A DNA stretch of 64,000 nucleotides. Origin: Synechococcus sp. WH 7803 (GTDB lineage Bacteria > Cyanobacteriota > Cyanobacteriia > PCC-6307 > Cyanobiaceae). The stretch's first letter is position 1; each line of letters begins with the position of its first letter. The DNA lies in NCBI GenBank assembly GCA_000063505.1, contig CT971583.1, forward strand, positions 1,953,918 through 2,017,917, given 5' to 3'. Made by a program: the position numbers and the translations under genes. The notes beneath the pieces are model-generated. The model was not told where the DNA came from, made no database searches, and saw nothing but the letters and a program-made list of their open reading frames with translations. Below, piece after piece: positions 35,398 through 44,557 of the stretch.

Positions 35398-37635
35398 TTG
35401 GGCCATGCACATCTAACGCTCTTGAGCGGAACGCAGGATTCCGATTTATTCAGTTTTCAACGGGAGACCTTGCGGCGTCGACAGGCTCCTCTCGCTGATC
35501 GGTTGCGCCCGCGCAACCTCGACGAATTTGTCGGCCAGGGAGCGATCCTTGCGGAGGGTCGATTGCTGCGCCGTGCCATCGCCGCAGATCGTGTTGGGAA
35601 TTTGATCCTTCATGGCCCACCAGGTGTCGGGAAGACGACCCTGGCCCGAATCATCGCCAATCACACCAGGGCTCATTTCAGCTCCCTGAATGCGGTTCTC
35701 GCAGGGGTCAAAGACTTGCGTGCCGAAGTGAGCGAGGCCGGACAGCGACTGGAGCGCCATGGTCTGCGCACCATCCTCTTCATCGATGAAGTGCATCGCT
35801 TCAACAGTGCACAACAGGATGCCCTACTCCCCTGGGTTGAGAACGGAACGCTCACCCTGATCGGTGCCACCACCGAAAACCCCTATTTCGAAGTCAACAA
35901 GGCTCTTGTCAGCCGCTCCCGTCTGTTCCGACTTCAGGCGCTCACGCCAGGCGACCTCAGCAAGCTCCTCAACAGCGCCTTGAAGGATCCCGAGCGTGGC
36001 TACGGCGATCGCAAGATCAAAATCGAGCCTGAGGCCGCGGCCCATCTCGTGGATGTGGCATCCGGTGATGCGCGCAGTCTCCTCAATGCCCTGGAACTGG
36101 CGGTGGACAGCACCCCAGCGGATGAGAACGGCTTAGTCCGCATCGATCTGGGCATTGCCGAGGAATCCATCCAGCAGAGGGCCGTTCTGTACGACAAGCA
36201 GGGGGACGCGCACTTCGACACGATCAGCGCATTCATCAAGTCGATCCGGGGCTCCGATCCCGACGCGGCTCTGTTCTGGCTGGCTCGCATGGTTGAGGCC
36301 GGTGAAAATCCCCGGTTCATCTTCAGGCGCATGCTGATCTCTGCTGGTGAGGATGTCGGTCTGGCCGATCCTCAGGCCGTGGTGGTGGTAGAAGCCTGTG
36401 CCGCGGCCTTTGAACGCATTGGTCTGCCCGAAGGCCTCTACCCCCTGGCCCAGGCAGCTCTTTACCTGGCCGGCACCGACAAGAGCAACAGCACCGGTGG
36501 CTTCTTCGAGGCGCTTCGACAGGTTCGCAGCGCCCAGCGCCAAGACGTCCCCACCCACTTAAGGGATGCCAATCGTGATGGGGACGCCTTCGGCGATGGT
36601 CAGGGCTACCGCTATCCCCATGCCTTCCGGGAGCATTGGGTCGCCCAGCAGTACCTTCCCGATGCCCTTCAAGGGGAAGCGTTTTGGGCCCCAAGCCATC
36701 AGGGTTGGGAAGGTCAGCGGCGGGAGCGGATTCTCGAGCGCCGGGCCGCTCAGCTTGCCGCCGCTGTGGAAGCGGAGGATGCCCATCCGCTTCTAGTGAG
36801 CAGTGGCCCCGATCAACCTCAGCTCGAGCGTTGGCTTCAACGGCAACTGGCCATCGACGGTGAGCGACTGCAGACCCTCCGCCAGCGCCTCTGGGCTGAT
36901 CTGAACTGGAGCCGTACCGACCGCGTTCTGATGCTCGGTGGTCGCTCTTTGCTCTGGAGTTTGGATCCCCTGGCCGCTGTTGCGGAAGGAGGGGTGATGA
37001 TTTTGTGCGGTTCAGAAACCGATGAAGCGCGGCTGGACGCGCAGCTCACCCTGTTGGATCCCCTACAGAGGCCGGCCTTGCTAGGCGACCCGAACGACCT
37101 CAAGGCTCTGAGTGCAAACCTCAACTTTGAAGTCATCGGCGGACGCCTCAATCAGGACGATCTCAAGTCGTCATCCTTGATGGATCTCTGGCCCACCATC
37201 ACCAAGCGAACAGGCAAAGGAGCCCGGCTACGCCTTCTGTTGAGTGAATCTGAACTGGGCCCTGCGTCGGCTCTGCTGGAGCACAGCCAGGGTGCCTTCG
37301 CCCCCGAAACCGCTCAGGCGTTGCATGGCTTGCAACAACTGGAAGCCCAATGGCTCAGCCAAAAGTCGGAGCGTGAAGCCCTCATGCAACAACTGGAAGC
37401 CTGCGGCTGGAGCCTCGAAAGCACCAACTGGAAAGAATCCTCCAACCTGCGCCTGGATCAGGCCTTGATGAGCCGCTGGCTGGGTGCAGGACGGCCCTAC
37501 CGACTGGCCGTTGAACGCCAGACCTGTGGCACGCCCACTGCTCTTGCCAGCTTGACCCAGGAACTGACGCATCGCCTTGGTCAACAGCTGCCGATGCGAC
37601 TGCAGCACTGGCGGATTGATGGCCGCCGGGGCTGA
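35398..37635 (+). CDS. rarA: RarA/MgsA-like AAA+ ATPase fused to a C-terminal domain
   Basis: 745 residues against about 440 for ordinary RarA. Residues ~30-430 are Rar[16 protein letters not shown] (Walker A), [12 protein letters not shown] (Walker B), [13 protein letters not shown] (sensor) and [10 protein letters not shown] in the helical C-terminal domain. The family acts at stalled replication forks. The extra ~300 residues contain a Rossmann-like patch ([18 protein letters not shown]) that may be a degenerate methyltransferase fold. There is no ATG before the family sequence: TTG 35398 is used, TTG 35422 is possible. Confidence 0.88.
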   Translation: MGHAHLTLLSGTQDSDLFSFQRETLRRRQAPLADRLRPRNLDEFVGQGAILAEGRLLRRAIAADRVGNLILHGPPGVGKTTLARIIANHTRAHFSSLNAVLAGVKDLRAEVSEAGQRLERHGLRTILFIDEVHRFNSAQQDALLPWVENGTLTLIGATTENPYFEVNKALVSRSRLFRLQALTPGDLSKLLNSALKDPERGYGDRKIKIEPEAAAHLVDVASGDARSLLNALELAVDSTPADENGLVRIDLGIAEESIQQRAVLYDKQGDAHFDTISAFIKSIRGSDPDAALFWLARMVEAGENPRFIFRRMLISAGEDVGLADPQAVVVVEACAAAFERIGLPEGLYPLAQAALYLAGTDKSNSTGGFFEALRQVRSAQRQDVPTHLRDANRDGDAFGDGQGYRYPHAFREHWVAQQYLPDALQGEAFWAPSHQGWEGQRRERILERRAAQLAAAVEAEDAHPLLVSSGPDQPQLERWLQRQLAIDGERLQTLRQRLWADLNWSRTDRVLMLGGRSLLWSLDPLAAVAEGGVMILCGSETDEARLDAQLTLLDPLQRPALLGDPNDLKALSANLNFEVIGGRLNQDDLKSSSLMDLWPTITKRTGKGARLRLLLSESELGPASALLEHSQGAFAPETAQALHGLQQLEAQWLSQKSEREALMQQLEACGWSLESTNWKESSNLRLDQALMSRWLGAGRPYRLAVERQTCGTPTALASLTQELTHRLGQQLPMRLQHWRIDGRRG

Positions 37636-37641
37636 AAGACA

Positions 37642-37670
37642 TAAAAAAAAACCCCGGCATTGCCGGGGTT
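37642..37670 (-). terminator. Rho-independent terminator of the DUF1400 gene
   Basis: On the minus strand, AACCCCGGCA pairs with TGCCGGGGTT and runs into a T-run of nine (seen as A residues at 37643-37650 on the plus strand). It lies 36 bp after the DUF1400 stop. On the plus strand no T-run follows, so it serves mainly the minus-strand gene, though the hairpin may also help rarA. Confidence 0.85.
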
Positions 37671-37705
37671 CGAACGATGCAATGAAATCCGAAGATTTCA
37701 ACCGA

Positions 37706-38335
37706 TCACCAGAGGCCGCGGACGGGAGCAGCGGCGCGGGGAGCGGGAGCAGCGGGGAGGATCTGGTTGGCCTGCACGCAAGCGGGCAGGAACACGTACC
37801 AGGACAGCAGTGAGGTGGCCTGAGCACCGTCGAGGCCGTCCTTGCAGACGTTCTGAGCGCCGTCGGAGGAGCCGTTGTCGTTCAGACGGAAGGCAACGGG
37901 CAGCTGCTTCATGATGCCGGCGGAAGAGATCTTGCCGTCAGCAGCGTCGAGGATGATGGCGGAGCGAAGAGCCACAACAGCGGTCTTCTTCTTCTGCCAG
38001 TAGGGGAAGTAGGAGCGGGTCTGATCCTTCAGGAACTTGACACCATCCTTGGAGTAGAGGAAGCGGGACACGCCCACCAGATCCACTTCATAGGTTTTGG
38101 TCATGCCCTCTTGGATCTCATCGGCAGTCCAACCGGAGTTGTTGATGCCAGCCTCAAGAGCGCGATCGGTGATTTCACCGTTCTTGAAGAACTTTTTGAA
38201 AGCCTTGGACTTGGTGGTCCAGACAGCACCACCGGACACCCAGCGCACAGGGCGCTTGGTGCCAGCTTCAGCGGCGACAGCCAGAGTGGAGATGGAAGCG
38301 GCGGCGAGAGCGCCAGCAGCGAATCGGGTGAGCAC
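37706..38335 (-). CDS. Secreted stand-alone DUF1400 protein
   Basis: 209 residues with a signal peptide (MLTRFAAGALAAASISTLAV ... AEA). The body (FFKNGEITDRALEAGINNSG, EVDLVGVSRFLYSKDGVKFL, ALRSAIILDAADGKISS) matches DUF1400. In other cyanobacteria DUF1400 forms the N-terminus of alpha/beta hydrolases; here the hydrolase part is absent. Pro/Ala-rich C-terminus. The strong terminator and biased codons hint at high expression. Function unknown. Confidence 0.78.
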   Translation of the reverse strand: MLTRFAAGALAAASISTLAVAAEAGTKRPVRWVSGGAVWTTKSKAFKKFFKNGEITDRALEAGINNSGWTADEIQEGMTKTYEVDLVGVSRFLYSKDGVKFLKDQTRSYFPYWQKKKTAVVALRSAIILDAADGKISSAGIMKQLPVAFRLNDNGSSDGAQNVCKDGLDGAQATSLLSWYVFLPACVQANQILPAAPAPRAAAPVRGLW

Positions 38336-38457
38336 GGACGGCGAGAAAAGACGTCGATTTAAACCTAGCCGGAAGAAATACGAATGCCAACAACTATCCC
38401 CTGATCAGCACAGGAAGCCGAGAAAAAACCGCACGAACAGGATCACGCATCTCGGGT

Positions 38458-38474
38458 CTCGCGAATCTCGCGAG
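38458..38474. promoter_or_regulatory. Perfect inverted repeat upstream of the DUF1400 gene
   Basis: CTCGCGA, ATC, CTCGCGA-complement TCGCGAG: 7-bp perfect arms with a 3-base spacer, in the 164-bp gap upstream of the DUF1400 gene. No T-run. It may be an operator or an mRNA hairpin; unproven. Confidence 0.35.
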
Positions 38475-38499
38475 GCGCACGAATCTCTCCAAGTCGCTC

Positions 38500-38994
38500 T
38501 TAAGGAGCTGACTGCTTCATCGGTGTCCAGCCAAGGGGACATTGACCTGCGTTTGCTTCAACTTCATCTCCAGAAGTCCCCCGGCAATGCAAACGCTCCA
38601 GCTGCTCGCCGTTGAAGCTCACTTGCGCCAGATAAGCCTCCGCACCCCGGCGAGGGGTCAGCCAGAGCCTGGTCACACCCTCAACATTTTCAACACGAAC
38701 CCCAAGTGAGGAATCAGCCGTCAGGCCAAGGTCCGCGAGCGTGGGAGCGAAATGTCCCCAGTAGTGGCGTGTGAGCTGTCCTTTGGTGAATGCCGCAAGC
38801 AGATCTTCAACGCCCCTGCGTTGAAGCAACGTGGCATCCCTTTCGTCCAGGCGGCTGTAGTCAGGGTCTGCCCCAGTCCAGGCACTCTCCAAGCCCTGGC
38901 TGGACGGAGCGTCCAGCATCGCCGCAAGTCCAAGACCAGCAAGAGCCGCTGCACTGACCAGGGACGGAAGGCTGGGCAAGCCGGCAGCAGGCAC
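38500..38994 (-). CDS. Membrane-anchored or exported hypothetical protein
   Basis: About 164 residues from GTG 38994. A CTG at 39024 overlapping the preceding gene's stop (CTGA), or a start at 39087, are alternatives. There is one hydrophobic stretch (LVSAAALAGLGLAAML) near the N-terminus, then a soluble part with VENVEGVTRLWLTPRRGAEA and two Cys near the C-terminus (LHCRGTS, GQCPLGWTP). The layout is reminiscent of pilin-like exported proteins, but no family is recognised with confidence. It follows the phosphopantetheinyl transferase. Confidence 0.6.
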   Translation of the reverse strand: MPAAGLPSLPSLVSAAALAGLGLAAMLDAPSSQGLESAWTGADPDYSRLDERDATLLQRRGVEDLLAAFTKGQLTRHYWGHFAPTLADLGLTADSSLGVRVENVEGVTRLWLTPRRGAEAYLAQVSFNGEQLERLHCRGTSGDEVEANAGQCPLGWTPMKQSAP

Positions 38995-39020
38995 TGGAGT
39001 GGGGGCAAAAACAGTTGCGT

Positions 39021-39686
39021 TCAGGCTAGGCAGAGGGTGATGGATTGCAGAACTTGTTGATCTGCTGCCACGACGGCGAACGCCCAAGCGTCGTAGTCAT
39101 GCAGTGCAGCGGCCAGCGTTTGCTGACTGCGTTGATGCACCACGCTGCTCATCCCAGGACGGACCTCCCAGAAGCGCAGATCACGGGAGATCGCCCCCTG
39201 CTGCCACTTGATTGAGGCTTCCTTGATCAACCAGTGCCTCAACACTGCCAGTCGCAGGTCCTCTGCGCGCAGGTGTTGCAGCCGCTCCTGTTCCTCGCGG
39301 CAGTAGGACCGCCGCAGGATCGACGCGGCCGGAAGCATCCGGTCGCGACGCTCGAGGTCCAAACCAATGGGGTGCTTGGAACAGCCCAGCAGCAGGGCAT
39401 CAGGGCAATGACTCAGGCTCAGGAACCCCCAGCCATTGGGAAGGACGGGGGGTTCTCCCGGTGGCGCCTGCAGTGGCACCGCCTCGGGAGACAACTGGAA
39501 GCGATCGCCCAGACAAGCTCGCATCCACACCCGCGAACGGATGAAAACATCAGAACGGGTTTTGGATAGGCGCGTTGACCACTGCAGCTCCTGCTGGGAT
39601 AAACAGCTGGCATCGCACGGCAGCGACGCTGACATCCGCCGAAACCAGAGGGCCGTTACGCTTCCGCCACTCCATCCCTGATCCAT
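39021..39686 (-). CDS. 4'-phosphopantetheinyl transferase (Sfp/HetI type)
   Basis: 221 residues from ATG 39686. The magnesium and CoA-binding motif is IGLDLERRDRML and the second motif WLIKEASIKW. It activates acyl carrier proteins or carrier domains by adding the phosphopantetheine arm. The start at 39686 keeps the first beta-strand (VTALWFRRM); ATG 39635 would remove it. The start codon shares the CATG palindrome with the divergent bcp start. Confidence 0.85.
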   Translation of the reverse strand: MDQGWSGGSVTALWFRRMSASLPCDASCLSQQELQWSTRLSKTRSDVFIRSRVWMRACLGDRFQLSPEAVPLQAPPGEPPVLPNGWGFLSLSHCPDALLLGCSKHPIGLDLERRDRMLPAASILRRSYCREEQERLQHLRAEDLRLAVLRHWLIKEASIKWQQGAISRDLRFWEVRPGMSSVVHQRSQQTLAAALHDYDAWAFAVVAADQQVLQSITLCLA

Positions 39687-40158
39687 GACCCTGCAGATCG
39701 GTGATCCAGCCCCGGACTTCACACTTCCGAACGAAAAGGAAGAGCTTGTGACCTTGTCGTCACTCAAAGGCCAGCGAGTGGTGATCTACTTCTACCCGAA
39801 GGACGCGACACCTGGCTGCACCAAAGAAGCCTGCAATTTCCGAGACCGCTGGGACCAGTTCGAAGCCCATGGCATTCGGGTTCTTGGGATCAGCAAAGAC
39901 AACGCCGCCTCGCACAGCCGCTTCATCAGCAAACAGGAGCTTCCTTTCACCCTGCTCACTGACGTCGAGCCCTGTGCCGTCGCCAGCGCCTATGAGAGTT
40001 ACGGCCTCAAAAAGTTCATGGGCCGCGAATACATGGGCATGATGCGCCACACCTTTGTTGTGGATGCTCAGGGAAATCTTGAGCTGATCTATCGAAAGGT
40101 GAAAGCCGAAATCATGGCCGACCAGATCCTCAATGACCTGGGCCTCACAGCTAGCTGA
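39685..40158 (+). CDS. bcp: Peroxiredoxin Q / thiol peroxidase Bcp
   Basis: 157 residues. The peroxidatic Cys is in DATPGCTKEACNFRD, with the resolving Cys five residues later, as in 2-Cys Bcp/PrxQ proteins. It reduces peroxides using thioredoxin. The ATG at 39685 overlaps the divergent phosphopantetheinyl transferase start. The 3' end overlaps coaX by 8 bp (convergent). Confidence 0.95.
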   Translation: MTLQIGDPAPDFTLPNEKEELVTLSSLKGQRVVIYFYPKDATPGCTKEACNFRDRWDQFEAHGIRVLGISKDNAASHSRFISKQELPFTLLTDVEPCAVASAYESYGLKKFMGREYMGMMRHTFVVDAQGNLELIYRKVKAEIMADQILNDLGLTAS

Positions 40159-40849
40159 CGAGATCCACAAAGGTCTCCATCACAAGGTTCGGGGTGTGCT
40201 GGACCTCAACACCCCGAGCCTTCAGCTCCGGGAACAGAAGCGGAGCATCTCCTCCGCAAAGCCAAACTGGTCCAGGGCAACGCAGCTGAGCGCCGTGGAT
40301 CAAACCCAACAGGCTTTGGAGAACGCCCTGGGTCATGGCACTTGCCGTCTCAGCGGGGAACGTTGGGCAGGGATCAAGACACGGCCCGTCAGGTCCTAGC
40401 GCTGGTAGGGCTGCGGTTCCCTCACCCATGGCCTGGAGCTGAAGACGCAACCCGGCGCAAAGCCATCCTCCACCAAAACATCCCGCGGCGGTGACCCGCG
40501 TCAGGCTGAGCACCGTTCCAGCATCCACAACGCACACACCTTCACCGCCGCCGGATCGCAGCCAGGCCCCCCAACCAGCAAGAGCACGATCGATGCCCAG
40601 CCATGGAGGCGCATCCTTCAAGGGCACCTGATCGAGAAGCAGTTGCTGGTCAGCGTGTTGCGACAACGCAGCGGGAATCTTGCCAACGGCGGCCCAACGA
40701 TCAGGGGTTGAAGTCTTCGGCAATGGTTCAACGAGCGGGTCGGTGTGACGAAACAACCAGCGGGATGCATGCGCACGGTCAGCCCAATGCCAGCGTGAAT
40801 TACCGATCAGGAGGCATTGCTGGGGAGTCACAGCATCAAATGCCGTCAC
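40151..40849 (-). CDS. coaX: Type III pantothenate kinase
   Basis: 232 residues. The N-terminal LLIGNSRWHWA replaces the usual DIGNT motif. VVDAGTVLSLTRV is the central DxGT motif, and GGGWLCAGLRLQLQAM the conserved GG(x)I-PG-like segment. The family does the first step of coenzyme A synthesis. The N-terminal Asp of the usual motif seems replaced (LLIGN), as in other picocyanobacterial CoaX. It overlaps cysH by 14 bp. Confidence 0.86.
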   Translation of the reverse strand: MTAFDAVTPQQCLLIGNSRWHWADRAHASRWLFRHTDPLVEPLPKTSTPDRWAAVGKIPAALSQHADQQLLLDQVPLKDAPPWLGIDRALAGWGAWLRSGGGEGVCVVDAGTVLSLTRVTAAGCFGGGWLCAGLRLQLQAMGEGTAALPALGPDGPCLDPCPTFPAETASAMTQGVLQSLLGLIHGAQLRCPGPVWLCGGDAPLLFPELKARGVEVQHTPNLVMETFVDLVS

Positions 40850-41609
40850 CCATCACCCCAGGCACATGAATCCCACACTCCTGTCGTTGTCCACCAAAAC
40901 GTGTGCTGCGTCCCTCGCCATCCACACCGTCTGGAGCACTGGAATGCCAATCGCCAACTGTGGAATATCCCTGATCAAACAGAGGATGCTGCGGTAGGTC
41001 GTGATCCTGCATGTAATAGAAGATGTCTCTATTGGTCCAATGCAGAAGCGGCCTGAGGGAGAGTCGGCCGCGGATCGGATCCAGCACCGTCATCGTGCTT
41101 CTGTGACTGGTCTGTCGGCTGCGCACCCCACTCGCCCAACAGCGCACAGCAAGGCGATCGAGCGCACTCTCGAGAGGCTCAACTTTGCGCAGTTGAAGGT
41201 ATTGATCAAGGTCGCTGTCGCTGCCCGTTTCCCAAAGTCGCCCATGCAGGGCTTCCATCCGTGCTGGGGACACAGACGATTGGACGACATCGGGTTGAAG
41301 ACCAAGACGGTCGCAGAGCGTTTTGGCGTAGCGATAGGTCTCTTGGGGCAAATAACCGGTATCCACCCAAATCACCGGCACCGATTCAAAATCCGGCAGA
41401 CCAGAAAGCATGTGAAGGAGCACGGACGATTGGATCCCAAAGCTCGTGGTCATCGCGAATCCCGACCCGAACTGATCCCGCGCCCACTGCAGCCGCTGCG
41501 CAGGCTCTAAGGACTCAAGGTCCTCCCTCAGACGCGTCAGCTGGGCGGGATCACCGCCGCAATCCAAGTCCGCGGCAGCGCCTGTCATCGCAATGATGCC
41601 GTTCCTCAT
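40836..41609 (-). CDS. cysH: Phosphoadenylyl-sulfate (PAPS) reductase
   Basis: 257 residues from ATG 41609 (ATG 41588 is also possible). Conserved elements are MTTSFGIQSSVLLHML (the P-loop-like site), VIWVDTGYLPQETY and the catalytic Cys in RQECGIH. It lacks the CC...CxxC Fe-S motif of APS reductases, so it uses PAPS and thioredoxin in sulfate assimilation. It is upstream of, and overlaps, coaX; divergent from the NDH-2-like gene. Confidence 0.93.
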   Translation of the reverse strand: MRNGIIAMTGAAADLDCGGDPAQLTRLREDLESLEPAQRLQWARDQFGSGFAMTTSFGIQSSVLLHMLSGLPDFESVPVIWVDTGYLPQETYRYAKTLCDRLGLQPDVVQSSVSPARMEALHGRLWETGSDSDLDQYLQLRKVEPLESALDRLAVRCWASGVRSRQTSHRSTMTVLDPIRGRLSLRPLLHWTNRDIFYYMQDHDLPQHPLFDQGYSTVGDWHSSAPDGVDGEGRSTRFGGQRQECGIHVPGVMGDGI

Positions 41610-41678
41610 CGGTGCATTCTCATACGCCGGGGTGACCAGGGGCCTGCCTAGGGTCGGATCAAGAACAGATAGCCCCCC

Positions 41679-42854
41679 TTGACGCAAACACCCAATCCGC
41701 AGGAGCAACCGATCCTTGTGGTTGGTGGAGGCTTCGCAGGGTTATCCGCCCTGCAAGCATTCAGCAGGGTGCATCCCCGTCCCCCCCTCGTTTTGATCGA
41801 ACCGCGATCGAAGTTCTTGTTTGTTCCCCTTCTCTATGAGCTGCTCAGCGGGGAGCTTCAGGGATGGGAAGTCGCGCCCGACTACGGACAGCTCCTGCAA
41901 GCACGGGGGGTCAGCCACGTGCAGGACTCGGTGCGCTCGATCAACTTGGAGGATCACGTCGTCACAACGAACGGCGGTCAGCGAATGCCTTACAGCCAAC
42001 TGGTGCTGGCCACTGGAGCGGTGCCCGAAGACTTTGGAATCCCTGGCGTCCGCGAGCACGCCCTGCGCTTCCACGCCTTGGAGGACATCCCTCCACTTCA
42101 GGCTCGCTTGAGGGAACTGCGCCACCGTCCCTCCGGAACCAGCACGCTTGTGATTGTTGGAGCCGGTGCCACAGGCGTGGAACTCGCTTGCAAACTCGTC
42201 GATCTGCTGGATGGAGCAGCCCGGGTGCATCTCGTCGAACAGGGAGAACAGATCTTGTCTCGTTCGCGGGCCTTCAACCGAGAGCAAGCAGAGCGCGCCT
42301 TGAAACAACGCGGTGTCACGGTGCATCTGAAGACGCGCGTTCTCAATGTGAGCGCAAACGCCGTGCAGTGGAGTGGGGTGGAAGGCGAGGTGGAGCAAGC
42401 CCACGACGGCCTGATCTGGACGGCAGGCAGCCGGCCCAACATCCCTGAGCTGACGCCTTCCATCGCGCCTCATCACAAACGCCTGCCCGTGGATGAAACG
42501 CTGCGACTGATCGGGCAACCGGACGTTCTTGTGCTGGGGGATATCGCCAGCCAGCCCACGATTGATGAAGGTCAAACGCCCTGGCCTTTGTCAGCCCAGG
42601 TCGCCATCCAGCAAGGGCAAGCCGCGGCTCGCAGCCTTCAATCCCATCGCCAAGGCAACCGCTCCGATCCCTTTGTGTTCAAGGATCTTGGCGAGATGCT
42701 CAGTTTGGGAATCGGTGATGCCACCCTCACCGGCATGGGCGTCACGTTGGCGGGTCCTCTGGCCTTTCAAATGAGGCGCCTGGCTTACCTCACACGCATG
42801 CCCGGACTGTCCCTCGGGCTGCGCTCTGCAGGGGCCTGGTTGTTCAGTTCTTGA
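41679..42854 (+). CDS. NDH-2-type NAD(P)H dehydrogenase / FAD oxidoreductase
   Basis: 391 residues from a TTG. The FAD-binding motif is ILVVGGGFAGLSAL, the NAD-binding motif LVIVGAGATGVELA, and the later FAD site WTAGSRPN with VLVLGDIAS. It is similar to single-subunit type II NADH:quinone dehydrogenases and Ndb proteins, acting at the cytoplasmic face of the membrane. A weak C-terminal membrane-binding region is present. Its stop overlaps the hflX TTG start (TTGA). Confidence 0.86.
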   Translation: MTQTPNPQEQPILVVGGGFAGLSALQAFSRVHPRPPLVLIEPRSKFLFVPLLYELLSGELQGWEVAPDYGQLLQARGVSHVQDSVRSINLEDHVVTTNGGQRMPYSQLVLATGAVPEDFGIPGVREHALRFHALEDIPPLQARLRELRHRPSGTSTLVIVGAGATGVELACKLVDLLDGAARVHLVEQGEQILSRSRAFNREQAERALKQRGVTVHLKTRVLNVSANAVQWSGVEGEVEQAHDGLIWTAGSRPNIPELTPSIAPHHKRLPVDETLRLIGQPDVLVLGDIASQPTIDEGQTPWPLSAQVAIQQGQAAARSLQSHRQGNRSDPFVFKDLGEMLSLGIGDATLTGMGVTLAGPLAFQMRRLAYLTRMPGLSLGLRSAGAWLFSS

Positions 42855-44557
42855 AGCAGGCTCACCTCGCAGGACGCACACGCGGGCTGAGGCCATCCCA
42901 GCTGCGTCAGCTGGAAAGGCTCAGCCACCGGCGTCATCCGCAGAACGCTGGCAGCGATCTGCTCACCCTTGAACGCCTGGCCGAACTCACCTCCGAGCTC
43001 AAGCAGTCCTTGCATCTTTTGATCGATGCCCGCGGTGTTTGCAGGCTGCTTTGGGTCGGCCCCCTGGGAGAGTCCAGCCGGCTAGACGACCAGCTTCCCG
43101 GCGGATTGCGACGCCGCCAGCGCTGGCGGCTGGTGAGTTCGTTGCCGGGCACGCAAGGAGTGGATCTGAAACCAGAGGGGCGCGAGGCCGTCATCGCCTT
43201 GGATGTTGCTCCCAGCACCTGGCTACGGCTCCAGGCTGCAGCCACGCGTTCAGGAACGCGACCCGCTGCGCTCTGGCGCGCCGACGCCGCGGCCGCGATC
43301 GGATGGCGATGCGATGCCATCGATGCGCTATCAGCATTGTGTGCAGACGAGACAACACCCTCCGCTGCCGAGCCGGCCGGTGTCAAAGACCCCGGCGACC
43401 ATCCCGGGTCCCAGGAGGAACGCGTCTTGCTGCTGACACTCATCGGCGCCGACCCCGCCATCAATGAGCGCGAGCTCGCTGAACTCGAGGGGCTGACGCG
43501 CAGCGCCGGTGCCTGCCCCGTTGCGGTGTGTCGTCAACGCCTCGGCCAGATCAACCCTCAGACACTCTGGGGAACGGGAAAACTCCAGGAAGCTGCCGTT
43601 GATGTGCGCCGCCATGGGGCCTCTCTGGTGATTACAGACAGGGAGCTGACCCCTGTGCAAGCAAGAAACCTCGAGCGCCTTCTCGACTGTCCAGTGATGG
43701 ATCGCAGCGAACTCATCCTGGATATTTTTGCCCAGCGCGCCACGAGTGCTGCCGGCCGACTTCAAGTGGAGCTAGCCCAGTTGCGCTACAGGCTTCCACG
43801 CTTGACCGGACGCGGGCTCAGCCTGTCGCGCCAAGGAGGGGGCATTGGCACCCGGGGACCGGGGGAAACACAGCTGGAGAAAGACCGCCGCGCCATCAGC
43901 CGCCGCATCGAGCATCTGAGCCGGGAATTGCGGCAGCTGGGGGCTCATCGCGCGCGGCTGCGGCAACAACGCAGCACGCTTCCGAGAGTTGCCCTGGTGG
44001 GCTACACCAATGCCGGAAAGTCATCCCTTCTCAATGCACTCTGCGACCGTGGGCAGGGGCGTGCCGTGGAAGCGAAAAACAGACTGTTTGCAACGCTCGA
44101 TCCCACCACCAGGCGGTTATGCCTTCCCCAGTCAGGGGCTGCACCGAAAGAGCTGCTGATCACCGACACAGTCGGCTTCATTCGGGAACTACCCGAACCG
44201 TTGATGCAGGCCTTCATGGCCACGCTTGAAGAAACTCGGGAAGCCGATCAGCTTCTTCTGGTGGTGGATCTCGCAGATCCAGACTGGCAAGGCCAACTGA
44301 CTGCAGTGCATTCCATTCTCAACGGGCTTCACTGCCAGCAACCGCGGCAGGTGATCGCCAATCAGATCGATCGCTGTGATGCTTCAGCACTGGAGGTGAT
44401 CAGAACGGTTGAACCGGAAGCCCTTTATCTCTCAGCCACTCAAGGGACAGGATTGAAAGGTCTGCGATCATGGCTCGAGCAAACGTTCTGGGAGACCTCA
44501 CCAGAACAGAACTGCCCATCCTCCTCCGATCAGACCAGCGCACGCGCCCATGGCTGA
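42851..44557 (+). CDS. hflX: HflX-family GTPase with extended N-terminus
   Basis: 568 residues from a TTG overlapping the previous stop. Residues ~1-185 are an N-terminal extension found in cyanobacterial HflX. The HflX domain follows (NPQTLWGTGKLQEAAVDV, GRGLSLSRQGGGIGTRGPGE), then the G domain with GYTNAGKSSLL (G1), DTVGFIRELP (G3) and NQID (G4). HflX binds the 50S ribosome and rescues or splits stalled ribosomes after stress. The gene overlaps the SLC13 gene by 8 bp. Confidence 0.93.
   Translation: MKQAHLAGRTRGLRPSQLRQLERLSHRRHPQNAGSDLLTLERLAELTSELKQSLHLLIDARGVCRLLWVGPLGESSRLDDQLPGGLRRRQRWRLVSSLPGTQGVDLKPEGREAVIALDVAPSTWLRLQAAATRSGTRPAALWRADAAAAIGWRCDAIDALSALCADETTPSAAEPAGVKDPGDHPGSQEERVLLLTLIGADPAINERELAELEGLTRSAGACPVAVCRQRLGQINPQTLWGTGKLQEAAVDVRRHGASLVITDRELTPVQARNLERLLDCPVMDRSELILDIFAQRATSAAGRLQVELAQLRYRLPRLTGRGLSLSRQGGGIGTRGPGETQLEKDRRAISRRIEHLSRELRQLGAHRARLRQQRSTLPRVALVGYTNAGKSSLLNALCDRGQGRAVEAKNRLFATLDPTTRRLCLPQSGAAPKELLITDTVGFIRELPEPLMQAFMATLEETREADQLLLVVDLADPDWQGQLTAVHSILNGLHCQQPRQVIANQIDRCDASALEVIRTVEPEALYLSATQGTGLKGLRSWLEQTFWETSPEQNCPSSSDQTSARAHG

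Noticed and set aside
37650-37680. A GGTTCGAA-like tRNA T-loop sequence
   Set aside because: The surrounding bases form a simple 10-bp terminator hairpin; there is no acceptor, D or anticodon arm.
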